This document shows positions 25,763-31,958 of a DNA stretch of 64,000 bases, piece after piece. A model generated the notes under the pieces. It worked only from the letters and a program-made list of their open reading frames with translations. It was not told where the DNA came from and ran no database searches. This DNA comes from Multivorans sp965232105 (GTDB lineage Bacteria; Acidobacteriota; Thermoanaerobaculia; Multivoradales; Multivoraceae). The stretch is taken from NCBI GenBank assembly GCA_965232105.1, contig OZ246956.1:1178001-1242000 (forward strand). Reading direction: 5' to 3'. Numbering within the stretch: the first letter of the stretch is position 1; the number at the start of each line of letters is the position of its first letter. The position numbers were made by a program, and so were the translations under genes.

Positions 25763-26512
25763 GTGAAGATCCTCGTCATCGCCGACGTCCACGGGAACGC
25801 CGAGGCTCTCTCGGCAGTGCTCGACAAGGAGCGGGACGCTGACGTGACGATCTTCCTTGGCGACACCGTGCTTTCCGGACCGCAGCCGAACGAGACGATG
25901 GCCCTGCTCGGGGGCGTCGAGGGGGTGTTGATCGAGGGCAACCACGACATCGAGATGCGGGAGCCGGAGCGCTTGGAGGGCTGGCCGGAGCCCTGGCTGG
26001 CCTACACGCGGTGGATCCTCGAGACGCTGGAGCCGGCGGGTTGGGAGCTGGCCCGCAGCCTTCAGCCGGAGGGCGAGTACGAGGTTGGCGGTCTGCGCGT
26101 GTTCCTGCACCACGGCGTGCTGCCCGACGAGCCCCGGCAGGCGCTACCCGACACGGCCGACGAGCGATTGGCCGCCCTTGCTGGAGGCACGGACTGCCCG
26201 TTGGTGCTCTTCGGCCACTCGCACATTCAGTTCCGGCGGGTGATCGACGGGCGGGAGTTCATCAACCCCGGCAGCGTCGGCCAGCCGCGATGCGGTCGGC
26301 GGGTTGCCTGCTACGGGCTGATCGAGGACGGTGTGTTCCGCCACTGCCAGGTGGAGTACGACCCCGGGCCGTGGATCGAGGCGCTTGATGACATCGAGCC
26401 GCTTGGCGAACACCCGGAGTTTCGGGAGTGGCTGAAGCGGGCGCTGCTCAGTGGGTACGGGATCGGCGAGCGGGAGCCCTGGACGCGGTTTGCGAGAGAG
26501 GGGTACGTGTAG
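25763..26512 (+). CDS. metallophosphoesterase (calcineurin-like, YfcE-type)
   Basis: A 249-residue protein with all five metal blocks: DVHGN at the start, FLGDTV, EGNHD, FLHHG and FGHSH. Family members are phosphodiesterases, often on cyclic nucleotides or small phosphodiesters; the specific substrate is unknown. The GTG start touches the hicA stop with AGGTG as its own weak ribosome site, so translation may depend on re-initiation. It ends directly against a copy of the hairpin element. Confidence 0.88.
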   Translation: MKILVIADVHGNAEALSAVLDKERDADVTIFLGDTVLSGPQPNETMALLGGVEGVLIEGNHDIEMREPERLEGWPEPWLAYTRWILETLEPAGWELARSLQPEGEYEVGGLRVFLHHGVLPDEPRQALPDTADERLAALAGGTDCPLVLFGHSHIQFRRVIDGREFINPGSVGQPRCGRRVACYGLIEDGVFRHCQVEYDPGPWIEALDDIEPLGEHPEFREWLKRALLSGYGIGEREPWTRFAREGYV

Positions 26513-26568
26513 CGCAGGCCGCTACGCGGCCGCGCCCGGATGCCGGCCAGAAGGCCGGCGCACCCAGT
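26513..26568 (-). repeat. dispersed hairpin element filling a convergent gap
   Basis: Reading on the minus strand it starts ACTGGGTGCGCCGGCC, with the GCCGGCC-TTCT-GGCCGGC hairpin and then a variant end with GCGGCC repeats. It fills nearly the whole 58-bp gap between the stops of the metallophosphoesterase and the cyclase. No other terminator is visible, so it may terminate both. Confidence 0.8.
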
Positions 26569-26570
26569 GG

Positions 26571-27341
26571 TCAGAGTTCTTCCACCGCAATCGCTCGCAC
26601 CCAGGTCGCTTCCAGCCGTTCCACGTTGAGCGGCATGCCGATGTAGAAGGCTCGGTCCTTCTTCAGCTTCTCGACGTTCACGAGGGGGTAGCAGACCGGG
26701 ATGTTGTTGCCCAGCATGTTGCGGTGGGTCGGTGAGTTGTTGGGCTGCGGGGTCTGGAAGTCGGATTCGAAGCGGATGCCGGGGTAGCCGACCGCCAGCA
26801 GCTTGATTCCCGTGTCGGCCAGCCACTTGCTCGTTTCCGCCGGCAGGGTCGGCTGCTCGTCGTCGCGAAAGGGGCTGCCGAGGATGACGATGTCGCCCTT
26901 GCCGACGCCTATGAGGTGCTCGGGCAGGATCGGTTGGCCGACCTTGACGAGTTCGCCTTCGTCGTTCTCCTGCTCGACGGGCTTGAGCTGGTCGAGGTAG
27001 CAGACCGCCGCCGGGCCGAAGAACGTGTCGAGGGGCATCTCCCACAGGCCGAGGATGCCGTCCGGCAGACCTTCCCAGTGGTCCATGTGGCCCTTGCCGC
27101 CCTCGGTATGGGAACCGCCGCAGTGGCCGCTGACTCGACCCGGCGGCCAGTAGGAGTCGCCCTCCTTGCCGCCAATCAGGGTGTAGAGCGTGTCGTCGTA
27201 GGGGACACGGCCCTCTTCGAGGATCCAGGGCAACCCGAAGACGTCCTTGTTCCCCTCCTCGACGGTGCCGTCGAGCCGGGTGATGCGCCCGACCATCCGC
27301 GGGCTGAGGTCCACCACGTGGTGTCCTGCGAAGTCAATCAT
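26571..27341 (-). CDS. cyclase family protein (kynurenine formamidase-like)
   Basis: A 256-residue protein that belongs to the cyclase/formamidase-like superfamily in a divergent form: GHHVVDLSPRMVGRI at the start, SGHCGGSHTEGGKGHMDHWEG as the metal region, and GKGDIVILGSPF later. The C-terminal region (TPQPNNSPTHRNMLGNNIP) is a distinct conserved-looking block. No signal peptide is present, so it is cytosolic, unlike the lipoprotein relative at 8966. It is the last gene of a five-gene leftward operon and overlaps the aldolase gene by 8 bp. AAGGAGAA precedes its ATG. The reaction is unknown; hydrolysis of a lactone formed by upstream enzymes is possible. Confidence 0.78.
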   Translation of the reverse strand: MIDFAGHHVVDLSPRMVGRITRLDGTVEEGNKDVFGLPWILEEGRVPYDDTLYTLIGGKEGDSYWPPGRVSGHCGGSHTEGGKGHMDHWEGLPDGILGLWEMPLDTFFGPAAVCYLDQLKPVEQENDEGELVKVGQPILPEHLIGVGKGDIVILGSPFRDDEQPTLPAETSKWLADTGIKLLAVGYPGIRFESDFQTPQPNNSPTHRNMLGNNIPVCYPLVNVEKLKKDRAFYIGMPLNVERLEATWVRAIAVEEL

Positions 27342-28362
27342 CGTTGCCGTTCTCCTTCTCCGCCGACCACTCGCCGAGAGTGGCCAGTCCGTTCATGCGG
27401 GCGCGGTGGCGGAGCGCCGCCTGCCCGCTCGATTCGTCGGTCTTGCCGTCCCAGGCCTCGACCGGGGCGCGCCCGATGGCCCGGCCGAACGAGAAGCTGA
27501 GCGCCCAGGGTTGCGGCGCCAGCCGGTTCATCGCGTCGAGGTGGGCCGTCGCGTCGCGGTCCGACTGTCCGCCCGACAGGAACCCGATCCCCGGCAGGGC
27601 GGGCGGCACGACCCGGCGCAGGCAACGCAGCGTTTCCCGGGCCACCGTGTCCACGTCGGCCTGTTCGGGACAGTCGCTGCCCGAGACGACCATGTTCGTC
27701 TTCAGCACGATCTCCTCGGGCAGGACGCCGTGCTCGTAGAGCGCCTCGAAGGTGCGGTGCAGGAACCGCTCGGTGACCTCGAACTGGCGTTCGATCGTGT
27801 GCTCGCCCTTCATCTCGACCTCGGGCTCGACGATCGGGACGAGATCGAACTGGTGCGCGAGCGCCGCGCACTCGGCGACGCTGCGGGCGTTCGAGACCAG
27901 CGCTCGCTCTGTGGGAAGGCCCGGCCGTACGCGCGCCGCCACCCGCCACTTGACGAAGGCCACGCCGCGCTCGCGCCAGGCTTCGAGCCGCTTCGCGAGT
28001 CCGTCGAGGCCGCGGGGCACGTACTCGTGCTCGGAGCCTCCGAGGAGCTGCCAGCCCGTGGTCGGCGTGATGCCGAGAAGCACGCCGCGGTCCGCGATGA
28101 GTTCGACCAGCGGCGTGCCGTCGCCGGCCCGCCGGTCGAGCACATCGGGGAAGACGATGATGCTCGACAGGTGTTCGCCGAGTCCTGGCGTGCGGCAGAT
28201 CATCTCCTGGAAGTGGGCCGCGTCCTCCTCGGTCCGGGCGTGGGCCGTCTCGCCCCACCAGCCCCGGACGAGGCCCTTTAGGGGCACGTCGGCCGCGAAG
28301 ATGCCCTTGCCGGGCGCCACCATCCGCCGCGCGGTCGCGGCCAGGGTCGATTCGTTCGTCAC
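27334..28362 (-). CDS. class I fructose-bisphosphate aldolase-like protein
   Basis: A 342-residue protein of the eukaryote-like class I aldolase family. Visible motifs are GKGIFAADVPLKG at the start, FVKWRV (with one active-site Lys), LVPIVEPEVEMKGEH, EIVLKTNMV (the Schiff-base Lys) and FLSGGQSD. It would cleave or form ketose-1-phosphates or fructose 1,6-bisphosphate. The GTG start lies 3 bp inside the overlap with the epimerase gene, preceded by GGAGGCC. It is in an operon with a PfkB kinase and a ketose epimerase-like protein, so it probably acts in ketose breakdown rather than central glycolysis (inference). Confidence 0.9.
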   Translation of the reverse strand: MTNESTLAATARRMVAPGKGIFAADVPLKGLVRGWWGETAHARTEEDAAHFQEMICRTPGLGEHLSSIIVFPDVLDRRAGDGTPLVELIADRGVLLGITPTTGWQLLGGSEHEYVPRGLDGLAKRLEAWRERGVAFVKWRVAARVRPGLPTERALVSNARSVAECAALAHQFDLVPIVEPEVEMKGEHTIERQFEVTERFLHRTFEALYEHGVLPEEIVLKTNMVVSGSDCPEQADVDTVARETLRCLRRVVPPALPGIGFLSGGQSDRDATAHLDAMNRLAPQPWALSFSFGRAIGRAPVEAWDGKTDESSGQAALRHRARMNGLATLGEWSAEKENGNDD

Positions 28363-29417
28363 GAGTGGCCTCCGTTCGCTTCCGACCCTGGCGCGCCAGC
28401 GCGACCGGAGGCCGTCGCTTCGCGCCGGATGCCGGCCGGAACCTGGGTGGCGCGATCCGCGCCACCCACGACCCGGTCCGTGCGCCCGTCACTCGGGCGC
28501 ACGGACGACAGGCCGGCGCACCCAGTTTCCGCCGCGGCGAGTTTGCCGCGGTAGAACTCGAGCCCTTCACGCGCCGCTTCGTCGAGGTCGCGGTCGTCCG
28601 TCATGTCGCGCCACACCGCGAGCAGGTTGCCGACGCCGCCCCCCATGTGGACGATCGGCTCCATCACGGTGTCGCGGTCGTAGTCGATCGCGCGCAGCGC
28701 GGCCACGACCTCGTCCCAGGGAATGTGCCCCCGGCCGGGCGGGCGGCGGTTGTTCTCGCCGATGTGGAAGGTGCCGAGCTGGTCGCCGGCGCGGACGATC
28801 GCCTCACCGAGCGAGTCCTCCTCGATGTTCATGTGGTACGTGTCGAGCATCATCTTGAGGTTCGGGCTGCCCACCTCGTCGATGAAGCGCAGCGCCTCGT
28901 CGCAGGTGTTGATGAGGAAGTGCTCGAAGCGGTTCAGAACCTCGATGTGAAAGGTCACGCCGAGGTCCTCGGCTGTCTTCGTCGCCTCGCGGATGGCGGC
29001 CGCGGCGTGGGCCCGGCAGCGCTGTTTGTCGCGGCCGTCGAGCCCCTGGCGCATGACGCCGGTGATCGCGCCGCCGACGTCGGCGCCGCCGCCCCCGGCT
29101 ATCTGCTGCATCTCGCTCGCCTTCTCGGCGAGGGCGCGCAGGTGGGCGACGCCCCGGCGCCGGTCCTCCTCGGAATCGGAGTTGATGTCCTGCTTCGGGC
29201 CGAGTCCCGCCATGTAGTTGATCCTGATCCCGTGTTCGGCGGCGGTGCCGAGGAAGCGCTTCTTCTGCTCCGGGGTGTACAGGAAGAGCACATCCTGGGA
29301 GAAGGACATCAGGTCGAAGCCGATCGTGGCCGCCCGGGCCATCCGACGCTCGTACTCCTCGATGTCCTCCATCCAGTCGTTGCCCCAGTAGTTGAAGGTG
29401 ATGCCGATTCTTCCCAT
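28359..29417 (-). CDS. sugar phosphate isomerase/epimerase-like TIM barrel with repeat-derived C-terminus
   Basis: A 352-residue protein of the xylose-isomerase-like TIM-barrel family (D-tagatose/D-psicose 3-epimerase type). Motifs include FHIEVLNRFEHFLINT and MMLDTYHMNIEE with the metal Glu/Asp/His, GTFHIGENNRRPPGRGHI and DTVMEPIVHMGG. ATG 29417 has GGGAGA six bases upstream; a GTG at 29441 overlapping the kinase stop is an alternative. The normal fold ends near GKLAAAE. The following 39 residues (from TGCAGLSSVRPSDG on) are coded by a full-length hairpin element, and a further ~21 residues lead to a stop overlapping the aldolase start. The insertion replaced or extended the C-terminus without breaking the operon. 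Confidence 0.88.
   Translation of the reverse strand: MGRIGITFNYWGNDWMEDIEEYERRMARAATIGFDLMSFSQDVLFLYTPEQKKRFLGTAAEHGIRINYMAGLGPKQDINSDSEEDRRRGVAHLRALAEKASEMQQIAGGGGADVGGAITGVMRQGLDGRDKQRCRAHAAAAIREATKTAEDLGVTFHIEVLNRFEHFLINTCDEALRFIDEVGSPNLKMMLDTYHMNIEEDSLGEAIVRAGDQLGTFHIGENNRRPPGRGHIPWDEVVAALRAIDYDRDTVMEPIVHMGGGVGNLLAVWRDMTDDRDLDEAAREGLEFYRGKLAAAETGCAGLSSVRPSDGRTDRVVGGADRATQVPAGIRREATASGRAGAPGSEANGGHS
28411..28526 (-). repeat. dispersed hairpin element, full-length copy within a coding region
   Basis: It has all modules: the ACTGGGTGCGCCGGCC end (at 28526 on the minus strand), a 12-bp perfect hairpin TCCGTGCGCCCG/CGGGCGCACGGA with a 5-base loop (28477-28505), a 10-bp hairpin GGGTGGCGCG/CGCGCCACCC with a 3-base loop (28445-28467), and the CCGGCGCGAAGC end. 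The element lies within the 3' end of the epimerase gene and is read through in frame. Confidence 0.9.
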
Positions 29418-29437
29418 GCGTCTCTCCCGGAGTTCAC

Positions 29438-30394
29438 TCACGACGTGGCCGCCGCGGGCGAGCGCCCGCCCGCCGGCTGTGCGGCCATCAGGGCCTCCAC
29501 CTCGTCCATCGACGGAATCCCCTTGCGGTTGCCCAGCACGGTGCAGTGAAGCGCCGCGACCGCCGACGAGAACGACGCGCAGCGTTCGAGATCCCAGCCC
29601 CTGGCGAGCCCGACGAGGTAGGCGCCGTGGAACGTGTCGCCCGCGCCCGTCGTGTCGACGACGTCGACTTCGAAGGCGGGGGTGTGGAACTCGGCGTCGC
29701 GCGACACCGTGTAGCTGCCCTCGGCACCCTCGGTCTGCACGACCACCCGCGGTCCGAGGTCGAGGGCGGCGCGACCGGCCTCCCGGATGTCGTCTTCCCC
29801 GGTGAGCCTCGGCGCGAAGCCCGAGCCGCAGATCAGGATGTCCGTCTCGGCCACGAGGGCCCGGGCCGGTTCGAGGACCTTGTGGCTGGTGGCGGCGGCG
29901 TCCAGCACCACCGTGCCGCCCGCCTGCTTCATCCAGCGCGCCGCGGCGAGGGCGGCTTCGGCCTGACTGCCGTCCAGGTGGAGGATCCGAGCCGACTCGA
30001 TGTACTCGCGGTCGAGTTCAGCGGGGCTCAGGGGCCGCGACAGGAAGCCCTGCCGGAACGAGAACACCCGCTCGCCCGTCGACGCGTCGACGTAGACGAC
30101 GACCACGTGGTCCTCGGGTCCCTCCCGCGGCACGAGGCGGCTGGTGTCCACACCGCCACGCTCGAGCGACCGCCTGCGGTGCTCGCCGAGTTCGTCGTCG
30201 CCGACCGTGTCGACGAAGCCGGTGCGCAGCCCGAACGTCGAGGCCACGAAACACGCCGTGCCGGCGGGCCCGCCGTCGGCCAGGGCGAAGTCCAGCAGAC
30301 CGCGAGGGTCGTCCCAGTCCGGCATGCGGTCGATCCGCAACACGACATCGACGATCGCGAGGCCGAGGCCGACGACCTCCAGGGGGCCCTTCAA
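29438..30394 (-). CDS. PfkB family carbohydrate kinase
   Basis: A 318-residue ribokinase-like kinase. It begins with GLGLAIVDVVLRID, has GGPAGTACFVAS as the sugar-binding glycine region, and the catalytic signature DTTGAGDTFHGAYLVG near residue 260, with the Asp as base. It phosphorylates a sugar or nucleoside. The GTGA overlap with the epimerase and position after the TetR gene (32-bp gap) show one operon. With the epimerase and aldolase, a path of ketose epimerisation, phosphorylation and aldol cleavage is plausible. Confidence 0.92.
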   Translation of the reverse strand: MKGPLEVVGLGLAIVDVVLRIDRMPDWDDPRGLLDFALADGGPAGTACFVASTFGLRTGFVDTVGDDELGEHRRRSLERGGVDTSRLVPREGPEDHVVVVYVDASTGERVFSFRQGFLSRPLSPAELDREYIESARILHLDGSQAEAALAAARWMKQAGGTVVLDAAATSHKVLEPARALVAETDILICGSGFAPRLTGEDDIREAGRAALDLGPRVVVQTEGAEGSYTVSRDAEFHTPAFEVDVVDTTGAGDTFHGAYLVGLARGWDLERCASFSSAVAALHCTVLGNRKGIPSMDEVEALMAAQPAGGRSPAAATS

Positions 30395-30426
30395 ACCCTT
30401 CTACCCTGCAAACCTGCGTGACCTGT

Positions 30427-31158
30427 CTACTTGACGCGCTTGCGGCGCGCACCCACCGCGGAGTGCCTGCGTTCGAGACGGCGAAGCTCTTTCTCGATGC
30501 GGGGTCGCACCTGCGGCTCCGCGAAGGCGAGCAGGGTCACGTAGAAGCCGCTGAGGCTCCTGAGCCGGAAGGCCTCGTCGTCGAGAACGCCGAATGCCCA
30601 GAGGTCGAGAGCCAGTTCCCAGGCCACATGGAGTTGTATCTCGAGGAACTCCCGGCCGACCACGTTCCGCAGTTGGCCGCCTTCGAGGGCGTCGGTAATC
30701 GCGGCGCGAACCGCTTCCTTGGAAGACTTGAAGTGCGCGCCCTCGTCCTGCTCGACGAGTCTTGACCAGGAACCGGTCCGGAAGTCCGCCGCGATGAGCG
30801 GCCGCAGCAGGTCTCCGTTGTCGATGACGTACTGGAGGATGCCCTCCATGGCTCTCGACGCCCGTCGCAGCGGGTCGCGGGTACGGCGAGCATCGGGCGC
30901 AGGCTCCTCGAGCCGTCCGACGGAGTCCTTGATCAGCGCCTGCAGGATTTGCTCGCGGGAGCCCAGGAGGTTGTAGAGCGTGGTCACGCTCAGGCCGGCC
31001 TGACGGGCCAGCTTGCGCATCGAGAGACCCTCGGGTCCTGACTCCTGGAGGAGTTCGCGGGCGGACTCCAGAATTCGCTGCCGCCGCGCCGCTACGTTGG
31101 CCTCGCGCCGGCCCATGGGTCCGTCAGCCGTCGGATTCTTGGCTTCGGGGTTCGTCAT
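30427..31158 (-). CDS. TetR/AcrR family transcriptional regulator
   Basis: A 243-residue protein. The helix-turn-helix is RQRILESARELLQESG through MRKLARQAGLSVTTLYN, followed by a ligand-binding helical domain and a basic tail (RRKRVK). TetR proteins repress nearby genes until a small ligand binds. It heads the leftward ketose operon and is divergent from the gene at 31298. A 17-base motif in that divergent gap (31206-31222) recurs upstream of the cytochrome gene, so it is a candidate operator. The natural ligand is unknown. Confidence 0.9.
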   Translation of the reverse strand: MTNPEAKNPTADGPMGRREANVAARRQRILESARELLQESGPEGLSMRKLARQAGLSVTTLYNLLGSREQILQALIKDSVGRLEEPAPDARRTRDPLRRASRAMEGILQYVIDNGDLLRPLIAADFRTGSWSRLVEQDEGAHFKSSKEAVRAAITDALEGGQLRNVVGREFLEIQLHVAWELALDLWAFGVLDDEAFRLRSLSGFYVTLLAFAEPQVRPRIEKELRRLERRHSAVGARRKRVK

Positions 31159-31205
31159 GTCTCGGACTTGGGTATGGAGATGATACTCGGTCGGCCGAAC
31201 ACGTT

Positions 31206-31222
31206 ACACTGTTTCAAGTTTG
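31206..31222 (+). promoter_or_regulatory. candidate TetR operator, copy 1
   Basis: ACACTGTTTCAAGTTTG lies in the divergent gap between the TetR gene and the gene at 31298. It matches the minus-strand site at 39293-39309 at 16 of 17 positions and has partial dyad symmetry. Assignment to this TetR protein is inference. Confidence 0.45.
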
Positions 31223-31280
31223 ACTGGGTGCGCCGGCCTTTTGGCCGGCTTCTGAGGAAGACGCGCCGCGAAGCGGCGAC
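31223..31280 (+). repeat. dispersed hairpin element, variant copy
   Basis: Begins ACTGGGTGCGCCGGCC, with GCCGGCC-TTTT-GGCCGGC as the hairpin, then a divergent end containing CGCCGCGAAGCGGCG (compare CCGGCGCGAAGCGCCGG). The changes keep the stem complementary. It forms most of the leader of the downstream gene. Confidence 0.75.
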
Positions 31281-31297
31281 CTTAGGGGAGAACGACT

Positions 31298-31933
31298 GTG
31301 ACGGAGATCAACGTGGCCGAACTGAAGCCGGTAGGGGAGTTCGGCTCGAAGGCCTGGTGCGAGGCGTGCGCCCGGTATGGGGTGCAAATGCTCGAAGAGG
31401 GCGACCTTCCGGCCGACACGGAGTGGGGGTTCAGCGAGATCTACACCCATCCACCGGCCAGGCTGCTTGAGGGCGGCCGCGAGATGTCGGCGTACTACCT
31501 CATGGTCAAGGACGGCCGCATCACGGGCGGCGACGGCGCCCCCGAGGAGTGCCGCGCGCTGCCGGGCTTCCACGTCAAGCTCCCCTGGGCCTCGATCTGC
31601 AACCAGTCGCGCACGAAGTACGGTCGCGAGGGTCAGATGCGCCGTTCGGGCCAGGAGAAGGTCATGTTCCAGCAGATCGAGGAGTACGTCGGTCGGGCGA
31701 ATCCTCTCGGGCTGGGCGGCGGTCCCAAGCACGTCTGGCCCCGCGAGGTCGGCATGGCGCTGGGCAAGGGCGCGGAAGAGGGCGGCGGCCTGCACAACAT
31801 CGCCGCGAGCCTGCAGACGTCCTCGCCCGAGTTCGCGGACATTCCCGTGACGGACATGGCTGTCCCGGACTTCGAGGCAATGAGCCAGGAGCAGAAGCAG
31901 CGGTTCCTGGGGCTCCTCGCCGTCGACGTCTGA
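31298..31933 (+). CDS. unrecognised protein, 211 residues
   Basis: I do not recognise this family. The protein has no signal peptide or membrane segment and is mixed in composition. Features are two Cys close together (WCEACARYG) near residue 20, a GFSEIYTHPPARLL segment, and LPWASICNQSRTKYGREGQM in the middle. The last half is rich in Gly and Gln/Glu. The CxxC and His/Asp content could bind a metal, but that is a guess. The GTG start is preceded by AGGGGAG. It is divergent from TetR and convergent with the VWFA protein, with a compact hairpin in the 25-bp gap. Confidence 0.7.
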   Translation: MTEINVAELKPVGEFGSKAWCEACARYGVQMLEEGDLPADTEWGFSEIYTHPPARLLEGGREMSAYYLMVKDGRITGGDGAPEECRALPGFHVKLPWASICNQSRTKYGREGQMRRSGQEKVMFQQIEEYVGRANPLGLGGGPKHVWPREVGMALGKGAEEGGGLHNIAASLQTSSPEFADIPVTDMAVPDFEAMSQEQKQRFLGLLAVDV

Positions 31934-31936
31934 AAA

Positions 31937-31954
31937 CACTGGGTGCGCCCAGTG
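31937..31954. terminator. compact hairpin between convergent genes, derived from element ends
   Basis: CACTGGG-TGCG-CCCAGTG is a 7-bp perfect stem with a 4-base loop in the 25-bp gap between the gene at 31298 and the VWFA gene. It looks like two outer ends of the dispersed element joined head to head. It could terminate both transcripts; there is no clear U tract. Confidence 0.5.
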
Positions 31955-31958
31955 CTTC

